This document shows positions 53,508 to 63,756 of a stretch of 64,000 nucleotides of DNA, piece after piece. A program made the translations under genes and the position numbers. Under the pieces are notes generated by a model. That model saw only the letters and a program-made list of their open reading frames with translations. It searched no databases and had not been told where the DNA came from. Position 1 is the stretch's first letter; each line of letters starts with the position of its first letter. This stretch comes from Eubacteriales bacterium (GTDB lineage: Bacteria; Bacillota; Clostridia; Lachnospirales; Lachnospiraceae), in the NCBI GenBank assembly GCA_030536855.1, contig JAUNPK010000004.1, forward strand, positions 43,429 through 107,428, read 5' to 3'.

Positions 53508-56051
53508 ATGGATGAACATATCTTTGATAAAGTTCAGGGCGTAGACATGAACAAAACCATGCAGAACTATTATATAGATTATGCCATGAGTGTTATTGCA
53601 TCCAGAGCACTTCCGGATGTAAGGGACGGTCTTAAACCTGTTCAGAGAAGAATACTATATTCAATGATAGAACTTAATAATGGTCCTGACAAGCCGCACA
53701 GAAAATGTGCCCGTATTGTGGGTGATACAATGGGTAAATATCATCCTCACGGAGATTCTTCAATTTATGAAGCATTGGTTAAGCTGGCACAGGATTTTAA
53801 TACAAGATATCCTTTGGTTGACGGACATGGAAACTTTGGTTCTGTGGACGGCGATGGCGCAGCTGCCATGAGATATACAGAAGCAAGATTAAGTAAAATA
53901 TCACTTAATATGACTGCGGATCTTAATAAAGATACAGTTGATTTTGTTCCTAACTTTGACGAAACAGAAAAAGAGCCTACGGTTCTTCCTTCAAGATATC
54001 CTAATCTCTTAGTTAACGGAACTTCCGGAATTGCTGTTGGTATGGCCACCAATATACCTCCTCATAATTTAAGAGAAGTTATCGGTGCTGTTGTTAAAAT
54101 GATAGATAACAGAATAACAGAGGATAGAGATACAACAATTGAGGAACTTCTTGAAATTGTTAAAGGTCCTGACTTTCCAACAGGCGGAACAATTATAGGA
54201 AAACTTGCAATTGAGGAAGCTTACAGAACAGGTAGAGCTAAAATAAAAGTAAGAGCTGTAACTAATATTGAGCCAATGCAGAATGGTAAGAACAGAATTG
54301 TTGTTACGGAACTTCCATACATGGTTAATAAGGCTAAGCTTATTGAAAATATTGCCGATCTTGTAAGAGATAAAAAAATTGATGGAATAACAGACCTTCG
54401 TGATGAATCAGACAGAGAAGGTATGAGAATAGCTATTGAGTTAAGAAGAGATGTTAATCCTAATATTATACTTAACCAGTTGTATAAGCATACTCAGCTT
54501 CAGGACACATTTGGTGTAATAATGCTGGCTCTTGTAGATAATCAGCCAAAAGTACTTAATTTACATGAAATGTTAAAGTACTACATACTTCATCAGGAAG
54601 ATGTTGTTACAAGAAGAACAAAATATGACCTTAATAAAGCAGAAGAAAGAGCTCATATATTAGAAGGTTTAATGATTGCCTTAGATAATATTGACAGAGT
54701 AATCGCAATTATAAGAGGTTCTCAAAATGTAACAATAGCAAAAGAAAGCTTAATTAAGGAATTTGATTTATCAGATGCCCAGGCTCAGGCTATTGTTGAT
54801 ATGAGACTTCGTGCTTTAACAGGTTTGGAAAGAGAAAAACTTGAAGCAGAATTAAAAGAATTATTAGCAGCTATCGCTGAATATAAGGCAATTCTTGCTG
54901 ATAATAAGAAACTTCTCACTGTTATTAAAACAGAAATATCAGAAATATCTAACAAATATGGTGATGACAGAAGAACAACCATAGGTTATGACGAATATGA
55001 TTTATCAATGGAAGATCTTATTCCTGATGAAGCCTGTGTAATTGCAAGAACTAACATGGGATATGTAAAGAGAATGACACCTGATAATTTCAAAGCACAG
55101 CATAGAGGTGGTAAGGGAATTAAGGGTATGCAGACTCTTGAAGAAGATTACATTGAAGACTTATTCATGACTACATCTCATCATGTCCTTACATTTTTCA
55201 CTAATAAAGGTAGGGCATATAAGCTTAAAGCCTATGAAATACCTGAAGCAGGACGTACATCAAGAGGTACAGCAATTATCAATCTCTTACAGCTTCAGCC
55301 TGGAGAGACAATTACGGCTGTAGTTCCTGTAAAGATAGATATGATTCAGGAAAATGATTGTCTTTTCATGGCTACCAAGAAAGGTATTGTTAAGAGAACA
55401 CCTTGCAAAGAATTTGCAAATATAAGAAAGACCGGTATTCAGGCAATTACTTTAAGAGACGATGATGAACTTATAGAGGTTAAACTTACAGATAATACAA
55501 CAGAAGTTCTTATGGTTACTAAACTTGGACAGTGTATAAGATTTAAGGAAACAGACGTAAGACCAACAGGAAGAACTGCTATGGGTGTTATTGGTATGAA
55601 TCTTATGGATGAGGATGAAGTCGTTGGAGTTCAGCTTAATAAGCAGGGAAATATGATGCTTATTGTATCTGAAAATGGTATGGGTAAGAAAACTGATATC
55701 GAGGAATACGCAGTACAGCATCGTGGTGGTAAAGGTGTTAAGTGTTACAAAATTACTGAAAAGACAGGTAATGTTGTAGGAGCTAAAGCTGTGGATGATA
55801 CCAGAGAAATAATGCTCATTACTACAGAAGGTATAATCATAAGACTTGAATGTAAAGACATATCAACACTTGGAAGAATTACATCAGGTGTAAAGCTTAT
55901 TAATCTTGATGATGATGTTAAGGTTGCAACTGTATCTAAGGTTAGAAAAAAACCTGCTAATGAAGAAGGCGGAGACGCTGATGGATTTGAAGATGAAGAT
56001 GCAGAGAATTCAACAAATGATTCTGTGAATTCCGAGACAACTCAAGAATAA
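53508..56051 (+). CDS. gyrA: DNA gyrase subunit A
   Basis: 847 residues. Breakage-reunion domain with QDR region [20 protein letters not shown] (Ser at the classical resistance position) and catalytic Tyr in [12 protein letters not shown]-terminal beta-pinwheel carries GyrA-box-like [11 protein letters not shown], and the [10 protein letters not shown] motif repeats in a later blade. The last ~25 residues are a strongly acidic tail. Terminator follows. Confidence 0.99.
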   Translation: MDEHIFDKVQGVDMNKTMQNYYIDYAMSVIASRALPDVRDGLKPVQRRILYSMIELNNGPDKPHRKCARIVGDTMGKYHPHGDSSIYEALVKLAQDFNTRYPLVDGHGNFGSVDGDGAAAMRYTEARLSKISLNMTADLNKDTVDFVPNFDETEKEPTVLPSRYPNLLVNGTSGIAVGMATNIPPHNLREVIGAVVKMIDNRITEDRDTTIEELLEIVKGPDFPTGGTIIGKLAIEEAYRTGRAKIKVRAVTNIEPMQNGKNRIVVTELPYMVNKAKLIENIADLVRDKKIDGITDLRDESDREGMRIAIELRRDVNPNIILNQLYKHTQLQDTFGVIMLALVDNQPKVLNLHEMLKYYILHQEDVVTRRTKYDLNKAEERAHILEGLMIALDNIDRVIAIIRGSQNVTIAKESLIKEFDLSDAQAQAIVDMRLRALTGLEREKLEAELKELLAAIAEYKAILADNKKLLTVIKTEISEISNKYGDDRRTTIGYDEYDLSMEDLIPDEACVIARTNMGYVKRMTPDNFKAQHRGGKGIKGMQTLEEDYIEDLFMTTSHHVLTFFTNKGRAYKLKAYEIPEAGRTSRGTAIINLLQLQPGETITAVVPVKIDMIQENDCLFMATKKGIVKRTPCKEFANIRKTGIQAITLRDDDELIEVKLTDNTTEVLMVTKLGQCIRFKETDVRPTGRTAMGVIGMNLMDEDEVVGVQLNKQGNMMLIVSENGMGKKTDIEEYAVQHRGGKGVKCYKITEKTGNVVGAKAVDDTREIMLITTEGIIIRLECKDISTLGRITSGVKLINLDDDVKVATVSKVRKKPANEEGGDADGFEDEDAENSTNDSVNSETTQE

Positions 56052-56063
56052 TAATTATTAAGG

Positions 56064-56098
56064 CCTGATTGTATATTACTATACAATCAGGTTTTTTT
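56064..56098 (+). terminator. Rho-independent terminator of gyrA
   Basis: CCTGATTGTAT (56064-56074) pairs perfectly with ATACAATCAGG (56081-56091), followed by seven Ts. Confidence 0.96.
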
Positions 56099-56140
56099 AT
56101 AAAAATTTAATGGGGTCTGACCCCATTAAATTTTTATAAA
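56096..56140. repeat. GGGGTCTGACCCC palindromic element, copy D (central-core form)
   Basis: A single core (56112-56124) sits at the centre with arms TTTATAAAAATTTAAT and its complement, a near-perfect 45-bp palindrome. The arm order is the inverse of copies A-C. Immediately after the gyrA terminator. Confidence 0.9.
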
Positions 56141-56199
56141 CTTTGGATTTAAGTTGACAGTTAATTGTATAACAGCAAAAAGGAGACCAAAATCGGAAT

Positions 56200-56952
56200 A
56201 TGCATCTTAAAATAAATTTTAAATCTAAAGAATTGAATATGCCTGTTATGCTTGATGTTCTTATGCCTCAGGGTCATGGAAATTACAAGGCGCTTTATCT
56301 CCTTCACGGAGCAGGAGGAGACCATGAAACATGGATATTAAACTCAAGGCTTCCGGATTATGTTAATAATAAAAATATAGCCGTAATTATGCCTTCCGCT
56401 AATAATAAGTTCTACATTAACAATATTCATGGAAAAAAATATGGAACATTTATTACAGGGGAATTAATAAATCAGTGTGAAAAGTGGTTTAATTTAAGCA
56501 GAAAATCCGAGGACAGATATATTGCCGGAATGTCTATGGGCGGATATGGAGCAGTTTATTCATCTTTAACCAATCCGGGATTATATAACACAGCATTTTC
56601 TTATTCAGGATTACTCAACATAATGGAAAGATATGATAATCCTCACAATATTGATTTATTTCCGGTATTTGGAGATAGACAAGATTTATTAACAAATAAT
56701 CTTGATATTAATCAAGTTATTAACAATATAGGAAATTCCAATGTTGAAAACCCAACGAAATTCATCATAACCTGTGGATTGCAAGATGGTAATTTGGGTA
56801 TGAACAGGGAATTTTTCAATAAAGGAAAAGAATCAGGATTAAATGTAAAATATGTTGAGACAGAGGGTGCTCATAATTTTCAATACTGGGATGAGTGCAT
56901 AAAACAGACAATTAAATATATTTGTGGGGAGGATACAGAATGGCAGTTGTAG
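56200..56952 (+). CDS. Esterase-D-type alpha/beta hydrolase (PF00756-like), first of tandem pair
   Basis: 250 residues, no signal peptide. YLLHGAGGDHETWI near the N-terminus, nucleophile elbow GMSMGGYGAVYS (Ser), an acid candidate in CGLQDG and His in EGAHNFQYW. Resembles tributyrin/acetyl-esterases that de-esterify short acyl groups, possibly from plant polysaccharide fragments; substrate unknown. Ends 13 bases inside the next gene. AAAGGAGACC lies upstream at a long spacing. Confidence 0.85.
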   Translation: MHLKINFKSKELNMPVMLDVLMPQGHGNYKALYLLHGAGGDHETWILNSRLPDYVNNKNIAVIMPSANNKFYINNIHGKKYGTFITGELINQCEKWFNLSRKSEDRYIAGMSMGGYGAVYSSLTNPGLYNTAFSYSGLLNIMERYDNPHNIDLFPVFGDRQDLLTNNLDINQVINNIGNSNVENPTKFIITCGLQDGNLGMNREFFNKGKESGLNVKYVETEGAHNFQYWDECIKQTIKYICGEDTEWQL

Positions 56953-57719
56953 ATATTAACCTGTTTTCCATGTATTTGTGTCATGGAATGGATGTCACGG
57001 TGGTTCTTCCGGATGAGATATATGATGAAGAAAAGCTTAAATGTGTGTGGTTATACCACGGTGGCAGCGGAGACCACAAGGAATGGATGTATCATACACC
57101 ATTGGTTGATATAGTAAATGAAAGAAAATTTGCAGCAGTATTGCCAAATGTCAATGAATCTTGCTTTGTTGATATGAATATTGGTGACAAATACGGTTCT
57201 TATGTAGGAAAAGAACTTCCAAAAATAATATGGAAAATGTTCAATTGTATATCTGGCAAGAGAGAAGATAATTACGTATCAGGGCTTTCCAACGGAGGTT
57301 ACGGATGTCTTCATACGGCTCTTAAGTATCCTGAAAATTTCAGTGTTGTGGGAGCATTTTCTGCAGGAGATAAGGCAGATGCTGATTTTCCTAATGATGG
57401 AGGAGAAAAATCCATAAACAGAATAAGGCTTTACGGTGATGGAGACATACACAACACAGAATATAGTATTATTTATCTTGCAGATAAACTGTGTGAAAGA
57501 TATAAAACAGAAAAAGATGCACCTAAATTAAGTATTTATCATGGATGTGGAAATCTTGATCCATGGCTTGACATGAATCACATTGTAAGAGATTATTTTA
57601 TTAAACATAATGAAGAATTCAATTACATTTATGATGAACCGGAGGGTCTGGGACATGAATGGAAGTTGTGGAATCTGGAATTGGAAAAATTTTTAGATTT
57701 TGCGGGAATAAAAGGATAG
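56940..57719 (+). CDS. Esterase-D-type alpha/beta hydrolase (PF00756-like), second of tandem pair
   Basis: 259 residues. A diverged paralogue of the preceding gene: WLYHGGSGDHKEWM, nucleophile elbow SGLSNGGYGCLHTAL, acid in GNLDPWLD and catalytic His in GLGHEWKLW. The four-gene run to metF is closely packed on the plus strand. Start at 56940 has GGGGAGG upstream and overlaps the first esterase by 13 bases, so translation is coupled. Two enzymes with different lid regions may act on different acyl groups. Confidence 0.85.
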   Translation: MAVVDINLFSMYLCHGMDVTVVLPDEIYDEEKLKCVWLYHGGSGDHKEWMYHTPLVDIVNERKFAAVLPNVNESCFVDMNIGDKYGSYVGKELPKIIWKMFNCISGKREDNYVSGLSNGGYGCLHTALKYPENFSVVGAFSAGDKADADFPNDGGEKSINRIRLYGDGDIHNTEYSIIYLADKLCERYKTEKDAPKLSIYHGCGNLDPWLDMNHIVRDYFIKHNEEFNYIYDEPEGLGHEWKLWNLELEKFLDFAGIKG

Positions 57720-57754
57720 AGAAAATAGAACAAATAGAAGAAGGGTAAAATGTA

Positions 57755-58600
57755 ATGAAAGAAATCAATGTCAGTGTAATAACGGAAAATATCAAGGAAA
57801 TGTGTATAGAAGCAAATCATTTTCTTACGGATGATATGAAAGATGTGTTCAATGGTGCTGTAGATAGTGAGAAATCTCCGTTGGGAAAACAGGTACTTAA
57901 TCAGTTAAAAGAAAATCTCAGCATAGCAGGAACAGATATGATTCCTATATGCCAGGATACAGGTATGGCTGTAGTATTTATAAATGTAGGACAGGATGTT
58001 CATCTTGTGGGGGGCGATATCACAGAAGCAATTAATGAAGGTGTTCGAAGGGGATATGTGGAAGGATATTTGAGAAAATCTGTAGTAAAAGACCCATTAA
58101 TCAGAGACAACACAAAAGATAATACTCCGGCTGTTATTCATTATTCTATAGTTCCGGGAGATAAAGTGGATATAACAGTTGCACCTAAGGGATTCGGAAG
58201 TGAGAATATGAGCCGTGTGTTTATGTTAAAGCCTGCTGACGGAATTGAAGGTGTTAAAGAAGCTATACTTACAGCTGTTAAGGATGCCGGACCTAACGCG
58301 TGTCCGCCTATGGTTGTTGGTGTCGGAATCGGTGGAACATTTGAAAAATGTGCATATATGGCAAAGAAAGCTCTGACCCGTGATCTTAATGAAGAATCAC
58401 CGGTTGAATATGTAAGAGAATTAGAGAAGGAAATGCTTGAGAAGATTAATAAGCTGGGAATCGGACCTGGAGGATTAGGCGGAACCAATACAGCTCTGGC
58501 AATTAATATTGAGACATATCCTACACATATTGCAGGATTACCGGTGGCTGTTAATATATGCTGCCACGTTAACAGACACTCACACAGAGTTATAGGATAG
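57755..58600 (+). CDS. fumA: Class I fumarate hydratase, alpha (N-terminal) subunit
   Basis: 281 residues. [4Fe-4S] hydro-lyase domain with cysteines in PICQDTGMAV, PNACPPMVVGVGIGG and the C-terminal ICCHVNRHSHR. Converts malate and fumarate (or tartrate in related enzymes) with the beta subunit next door (13-base gap). Gene symbol by family; two-subunit form is usual in clostridia. Confidence 0.94.
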   Translation: MKEINVSVITENIKEMCIEANHFLTDDMKDVFNGAVDSEKSPLGKQVLNQLKENLSIAGTDMIPICQDTGMAVVFINVGQDVHLVGGDITEAINEGVRRGYVEGYLRKSVVKDPLIRDNTKDNTPAVIHYSIVPGDKVDITVAPKGFGSENMSRVFMLKPADGIEGVKEAILTAVKDAGPNACPPMVVGVGIGGTFEKCAYMAKKALTRDLNEESPVEYVRELEKEMLEKINKLGIGPGGLGGTNTALAINIETYPTHIAGLPVAVNICCHVNRHSHRVIG

Positions 58601-58613
58601 GAAGGAAGAAGAT

Positions 58614-59165
58614 ATGGATAGATATATAAAAGCACCAATAAGTGACGAAGATGCAAAAAGCCTGAGAGCAGGAGATTATGTTTACATAACAGGAACAATA
58701 TATACAGCAAGAGATGCCGCACATAAAAGAATGGCAGAAGCATTGGCAGCAGGAGAAAATCTTCCTATAGATATGAAAAATAATATTATTTATTATATGG
58801 GGCCATCACCTGCAAGAGAAGGAAGACCAATAGGTTCAGCAGGACCTACAACAGCCAGCAGAATGGATAAATATGCACCGGATTTGTTAGATCTGGGGCT
58901 CAAGGGAATGATTGGAAAAGGAAAGCGTTCAAAAGCTGTAATAGACGGTATTGTTCGTAATAATGCGGTGTATTTTGCAGCTGTTGGAGGAGCCGGAGCA
59001 ATTCTTTCTCAAAGAATTAAATCATCGGAAGTAATTGCTTATGATGATTTGGGAACAGAAGCGATAAGAAAACTTGAAGTAGAGGATTTTCCGGTTATTG
59101 TTGTAATAGACAGTGAGGGAAATAACCTTTATGAGACAGCAATAAAGGAATACTGCGCAGAATAA
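58614..59165 (+). CDS. fumB: Class I fumarate hydratase, beta (C-terminal) subunit
   Basis: 183 residues. Fe-S hydro-lyase beta domain: GPSPAREGRPIGSAGPTTAS, DLGLKGMIGKG and AVGGAGAILSQRI. Partner of the alpha subunit. In this organism it probably works in the reductive branch towards succinate or in amino-acid metabolism (inference). Confidence 0.94.
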   Translation: MDRYIKAPISDEDAKSLRAGDYVYITGTIYTARDAAHKRMAEALAAGENLPIDMKNNIIYYMGPSPAREGRPIGSAGPTTASRMDKYAPDLLDLGLKGMIGKGKRSKAVIDGIVRNNAVYFAAVGGAGAILSQRIKSSEVIAYDDLGTEAIRKLEVEDFPVIVVIDSEGNNLYETAIKEYCAE

Positions 59166-59183
59166 ATAAATATATGGAGGGTT

Positions 59184-60053
59184 ATGGTGAAGGTTAGTGA
59201 ATTAGTAAATTCAGATAAAGTAACAATATCTTTTGAAGTATTTCCACCTAAAGCAGACAGTGATTATGAATCTGTGGAGAAGGCATCATTTGGAGTTGCT
59301 GAATTAAATCCGGATTATATGAGTGTGACTTACGGGGCAGGAGGAAGCACAAGCAAAAATACTGTGAAACTTGCCCAAAGTATACAAGAAAAATATAATG
59401 TGGCAACTATTACTCATTTGACATGTGTAGGTGCAACGAAAGAAAGCATCAGAGAAGCACTTACGAAAATAAAAAATGCAGGAATAGAAAATATACTTGC
59501 ATTAAGAGGGGACAAACCCAGAGATTTCCAGGGTGGGCCCTTTACAGATTATCACTATGCAAGTGAACTGGTAAGAGATATCAAGGAATTTGGAGATTTC
59601 TGCATTGGAGGAGCCTGTTATCCGGAAGGTCATCCGGATTCTCCCAACATTAAAGAAGATATTAAAAATATCAGGAAAAAGGTTGATGAGGGATGTGAGT
59701 TTCTTACAACACAAATGTTTTTTGATAACAGTATATTTTACAGATATATGTATCAATTAAGGGAAGCAGGAATAACAGTTCCTGTAATTCCGGGAATAAT
59801 GCCTATTACAAGAGCAGCTCAGGTGAAAAATGCTGTAAACCTTTCAGGATGTAATATGCCTGAAAGATTTATGAGTATAGTAGACAGATTTGGTGATAAT
59901 CCGGAAGCTATGCAACAGGCAGGAATAATATATGCCACAGACCAGATAATAGATTTAATTGCAAATGGTGTTAATCATATACATGTTTATTCAATGAATA
60001 AACCGGATGTCGCAAAAGGAATAAAGGAAAACCTTGCAAAGATACGAGGATAA
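59184..60053 (+). CDS. metF: 5,10-methylenetetrahydrofolate reductase
   Basis: 289 residues, flavin-dependent TIM barrel. Motifs: ISFEVFPPKAD, TYGAGGSTSKNTVKLA, LALRGDKP, FLTTQMFFDN, and PVIPGIMPI. Makes 5-methyl-THF for methionine synthesis. Its product is the methyl donor for cobalamin-dependent methionine synthase, a B12 use that would justify the uptake system at 17-23 kb (inference). No MetV or acetogenesis genes nearby. Confidence 0.96.
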   Translation: MVKVSELVNSDKVTISFEVFPPKADSDYESVEKASFGVAELNPDYMSVTYGAGGSTSKNTVKLAQSIQEKYNVATITHLTCVGATKESIREALTKIKNAGIENILALRGDKPRDFQGGPFTDYHYASELVRDIKEFGDFCIGGACYPEGHPDSPNIKEDIKNIRKKVDEGCEFLTTQMFFDNSIFYRYMYQLREAGITVPVIPGIMPITRAAQVKNAVNLSGCNMPERFMSIVDRFGDNPEAMQQAGIIYATDQIIDLIANGVNHIHVYSMNKPDVAKGIKENLAKIRG

Positions 60054-60107
60054 TCTTATGAAATATTGGAGAATAAAACCAGGAAAAACCAGTAAAACAA
60101 AAGATTG

Positions 60108-60136
60108 TTGACAATAATAAATAGCTTTGATATAAT
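60108..60136 (+). promoter_or_regulatory. Consensus sigma-A promoter of tRNA-Ser
   Basis: TTGACA (60108-60113), exactly 17 bases, TATAAT (60131-60136). Perfect match to consensus, as expected for a stable-RNA gene. Confidence 0.95.
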
Positions 60137-60188
60137 CAATATCGCGTTTGACGCTTAAGAAGATTAATATAAATTCTTTTTAGTGTCT

Positions 60189-60276
60189 GGAGTAGTACTC
60201 AAGAGGCTGAAGAGGCGCCCCTGCTAAGGGTGTAGGTCGGGAAACCGGCGCGAGGGTTCAAATCCCTCCTGCTCCG
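60189..60276 (+). tRNA. tRNA-Ser (anticodon GCT)
   Basis: 88-nt type II tRNA. Acceptor GGAGTAG pairs with CTGCTCC, discriminator G. Anticodon loop CTGCTAA, anticodon GCT reading AGC/AGT. Long variable arm GTAGGTCGGGAAACCGGCGC and T-arm GGTTCAAATCC. No encoded CCA. Confidence 0.97.
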
Positions 60277-60288
60277 TTGACAGGAATT

Positions 60289-60328
60289 GGTGAAAAGTTA
60301 GATTTTATCTGACTTTTCACCTTTTTTT
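60289..60328 (+). terminator. Terminator of tRNA-Ser
   Basis: GGTGAAAAGT-AGA pairs with TCT-ACTTTTCACC, followed by eight Ts, 12 bases after the tRNA. Confidence 0.95.
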
Positions 60329-60436
60329 TATTCAATTTTTTAAAAAATTTTAAGAAAATTAAAACCTTTTTTCACCCCTATGTGTTCTCTTAATGTAACC
60401 AATAGATAAATTAAGAAAGAACAACAGGTGGTAAAT

Positions 60437-62074
60437 ATGAAACAAAAAATATGTTTATTATTTTTAAGTCTTATTTTAATGACAACTGTGGCATGCGGAG
60501 ACAAAAAAGAGCAAGATAATGTTAGTCATGGGACTTACGAAAACAGTGAAGTTGCAAATAATGAGGAAACAACAGTAAATGCTAAAAAAACAGATGCAAC
60601 TAAAGACAGTTCCTCACAAAGTGAAAGTCCATCAGAACAATTGGAAAATAATAATAATGAATCAAATCAAATTATGGAAGGAAACGCTGATACTACAAAC
60701 AAAAATGCACAGTATACGGAAAATGATAACGAAGAATCTGAAAATACAGGAAGTGCTACTGAAGAAGTAAGAGGAACATACGATATTAGCGGATATACAA
60801 AATATAAAAATGCGTATATCAATTCTTCTACTGATGGCCTGACCGGAGATGAAATAACATTTTACAATAATTTAAAGGCGTGTTTAGACAGTGCAGCTAA
60901 TTGTTCAAGAATGGTAGATAAGGAAAAAGCGGTATATGACTGGATAATCCTGAATTGTCATTACGACACAGCTGAAAATCATGGTGCATATACCTACAAG
61001 CCTGAGGGCGTATTTATATATGGAGAAGCTGTCTGCGATGGATATACAAAAGCAATGAAGCTGTGCATGGACATTTTGGATATACCTTGTACCAGAGTTG
61101 TGGGATATGCCAAAGGAAATCTTCATTCCTGGAATAATATTAAATTGGATGACGGATGCTGGTATGAGGTGGATGTTACCTGGGGTGATCCTTTGCCTGA
61201 CAGGGAGGGAAGAATTTCTTACCAGTATTTTAATGTAACATCAGAGTATATGGGTCAGACACATTATAATTATGAATCAAATAATTGTACTGCAACTCAG
61301 TACAGCTACTGGAATGCATTTTCTAAAGAAATCTATATCAGAGATTATGATGCATTTTACGAGTATATTATTCACTCAATAAAAAATGGAAAAACATCGG
61401 ATACAATCGCTTTTGAACACATTGTATGCAGAGATTTTGAATCAGCATATGATTACACATATGTTTATAGTAAGACAGGAATAAATGCAATATATAAAAT
61501 TGATAAGATTTACGAAGATAACGGAACAACACATTTTCCTAATGGTTCGGAATACGCTGAGATTACATTTTATTACGGAACTATGGACGATGAAGAAATA
61601 AAATTTATAGGTAGCCAGAGTGATATGGATTCAATAATAAAAAATCTCCCCCCTGATGCAGAGGCTAACTTCTGTTTCTGTATAGATGCAGAAAATTATG
61701 CTAAAGGTGATTTTACAAAACAACACATTTTAGATATAACCACGAAAACCATAGTAAATTATTATACAAGTAAAAAAACTTCTAATTACTTAATCCACGT
61801 TGGCTTTGCCTATAATGAAGAAGAAAAAACAGCTACTTCATTAGAGAGAATAGATGAACTGGTGGATGAAATGATGAACCGGGGCGAAACTGAGATGTAT
61901 TTAACTTATTACTACGGAGAAAACAGTTCAAGGACAGATACGGTTTATAATCGTATATCATCAAGATTGCAGACAAAGCATGGTTTAAAAACAAATGAAT
62001 ATGCCATTAATTTTTATTCATCAGCAAATAAATCTTACAGAGTAACAATTAATATACAAAGGGTAGGTGATTAG
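60437..62074 (+). CDS. Lipoprotein with transglutaminase-like domain
   Basis: 545 residues. Lipobox TTVAC (lipidated Cys ~20), then a ~100-residue Asn/Glu/Thr-rich spacer. A transglutaminase-like core (~150-270) has Cys in GEAVCDGYTKAMKLC, His in NLHSWNNIKL and Asp in YEVDVTWGDP, the full Cys-His-Asp triad. The ~270 C-terminal residues are not recognised. Such surface proteins are usually proteases or cross-linking enzymes; no substrate can be named. Start at 60437 follows AGGTGG. Strong similarity of leader and spacer style to the next lipoprotein. Confidence 0.87.
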   Translation: MKQKICLLFLSLILMTTVACGDKKEQDNVSHGTYENSEVANNEETTVNAKKTDATKDSSSQSESPSEQLENNNNESNQIMEGNADTTNKNAQYTENDNEESENTGSATEEVRGTYDISGYTKYKNAYINSSTDGLTGDEITFYNNLKACLDSAANCSRMVDKEKAVYDWIILNCHYDTAENHGAYTYKPEGVFIYGEAVCDGYTKAMKLCMDILDIPCTRVVGYAKGNLHSWNNIKLDDGCWYEVDVTWGDPLPDREGRISYQYFNVTSEYMGQTHYNYESNNCTATQYSYWNAFSKEIYIRDYDAFYEYIIHSIKNGKTSDTIAFEHIVCRDFESAYDYTYVYSKTGINAIYKIDKIYEDNGTTHFPNGSEYAEITFYYGTMDDEEIKFIGSQSDMDSIIKNLPPDAEANFCFCIDAENYAKGDFTKQHILDITTKTIVNYYTSKKTSNYLIHVGFAYNEEEKTATSLERIDELVDEMMNRGETEMYLTYYYGENSSRTDTVYNRISSRLQTKHGLKTNEYAINFYSSANKSYRVTINIQRVGD

Positions 62075-62087
62075 CTCTTATCGCAGG

Positions 62088-62106
62088 GCCAAATATCAGA
62101 TTTGGC
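62088..62106 (+). promoter_or_regulatory. Short hairpin between the two lipoprotein genes
   Basis: GCCAAAT and ATTTGGC with a 5-base loop, no T-tract. It may act as an mRNA processing or spacing element; role unclear. Confidence 0.35.
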
Positions 62107-62151
62107 TCGCGATTGTTAGGCACTAAAGCATCTGCGGAATGGAGGAATAAT

Positions 62152-63636
62152 ATGAAAAGAACAAATGTAAATATTAAAAGTATAAATATGAAGAAAATAT
62201 ACAGAGTAATAGGCATTTTATTATCAATAATTCTTGTTTTTAATATAACCGGGTGTGGTGACAATAGGGAAAATGCAGAAAATAATACAGAAATATCAGA
62301 CACTTCAGTTGAAATAAAAGAAGGAAATGCAGAGACTAACAGCAGTACATCAACAGAGGCGGTTATAGCAAATAAAAACGATGAGTCAAATGAGGCAACT
62401 AAATCAGAGGAAAATGTAGAAAGTAATGAAGGAACTCAATCCGGTTTTAATTCCAATTCAGACTCTGATTCATCAGATGAATCAAATTACCGGGAAGAAA
62501 AGGGAAATAATACAAACGAAAAAACAAATACGGAAACAAACTCAAATACAAATAGCAACAGACAGAATGTTACATATAATCCCGGCTCAGATACATATAC
62601 ATTTGAGGGAATAACCTTGCTGGAATTATATCAAATGTTGGGCTGTGGTTTTAATAATAGCGGATATCTTTATACGGATAATACGGAAGAAGCTATTAAT
62701 TCAGGAATTGCCATGGCAGAATCCATGGATGAATTTTACAAAATAATTGAACAGGCGGTAAAATCGCGAAATGATACTGTTGACATTTTGCTTAACATTT
62801 ATAACCTGGATGTGGATAAATATGGAATATACAGAGAGGTTTGTCCATCAGAAGCTCAGAAAGAAGACGGAAGCTATTATTGTTTTGAGAACAGATGGAT
62901 AGGAGATGAAAGACCATTTGCAGATTATGAGAGAGTTATAAATAGTACCGGTGTAAATGTTTTATGGTCACCGGGTTATAATCAAAGTCTCCGTATGGAT
63001 TTAAAATATGTGTACTTTGAAGTAGAGTTTACATATTTAACAGATAAAATATATTTTGCATATACAAAAGATGAAGTCACATCTAAGATTAATCAGGCTA
63101 TCAAAAATGGCGAATCAAGATTCAATATATGCAGATACTTTAAAACAGAAGATCCGGATACAGTAGAAAAATCACAAGACTGCAGACCATATATTTATAA
63201 CCTGGCACAGAGTTCTAGCGAACCGTATTATAATGGCTGCCATATTTTGGATATTGATTATTACAATGATGAAGTAATAGTTCTTAGTAATGATGGAATG
63301 AGTAGCAGTTATCCTATGTGGAAAGAGATAAGATTTTCATATGAGCCATACGGATATGAAGGGTATGAGAATTTTGGATGTGTGGCATATCTTACTGTTG
63401 ACGTCAGAAATGTAAAAGAAGACCTGGAGGTTCGGGAAGGACTCACAAGAATAACCAGCATTGAACAATTAACAGCAATCAGGAACAGCTACACATATAA
63501 TGGTACAGTATATTGGCTGGGATACTTTAAAGGCAGCCAGGACGAAGCATTTCAGATGCACACCCAGATGGTATTAAACGGGAACCCTGTATCTTATGAA
63601 AGAATAGCTGATGGATGGTACTACTTCTACTGGTAG
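62152..63636 (+). CDS. Lipoprotein of unknown function
   Basis: 494 residues. Basic N-terminus, hydrophobic helix and lipobox NITGC (lipidated Cys ~37 from the chosen start), a long Ser/Asn/Glu/Thr spacer (~40-150) and a ~340-residue folded part beginning TYTFEGITLLELYQMLG. No family recognised. It contains Trp/Tyr-rich and Cys-containing patches (DCRPYIY, GCHILDIDYY). Start at 62152 follows GGAATGGAGG. Probably co-transcribed with the transglutaminase-like lipoprotein (77-base gap). Repeat copy E begins two bases after its stop. Confidence 0.75.
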   Translation: MKRTNVNIKSINMKKIYRVIGILLSIILVFNITGCGDNRENAENNTEISDTSVEIKEGNAETNSSTSTEAVIANKNDESNEATKSEENVESNEGTQSGFNSNSDSDSSDESNYREEKGNNTNEKTNTETNSNTNSNRQNVTYNPGSDTYTFEGITLLELYQMLGCGFNNSGYLYTDNTEEAINSGIAMAESMDEFYKIIEQAVKSRNDTVDILLNIYNLDVDKYGIYREVCPSEAQKEDGSYYCFENRWIGDERPFADYERVINSTGVNVLWSPGYNQSLRMDLKYVYFEVEFTYLTDKIYFAYTKDEVTSKINQAIKNGESRFNICRYFKTEDPDTVEKSQDCRPYIYNLAQSSSEPYYNGCHILDIDYYNDEVIVLSNDGMSSSYPMWKEIRFSYEPYGYEGYENFGCVAYLTVDVRNVKEDLEVREGLTRITSIEQLTAIRNSYTYNGTVYWLGYFKGSQDEAFQMHTQMVLNGNPVSYERIADGWYYFYW

Positions 63637-63637
63637 A

Positions 63638-63695
63638 GTTTATAAAAATTTAATGGGGATTTAATGGGGTCTGACCCCATTAAATTTTTATAAAC
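63638..63695. repeat. GGGGTCTGACCCC palindromic element, copy E (central-core form, partial duplication)
   Basis: The core (63666-63678) is flanked by arms like copy D. The left arm carries an extra ATTTAATGGGG duplication (63655-63669), breaking the symmetry on that side. Confidence 0.9.
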
Positions 63696-63756
63696 AAAAT
63701 CGGAACATTTTAATATTAGGAAAGCAAATAGTTATGTAAATAAGATAAGAATCCTT

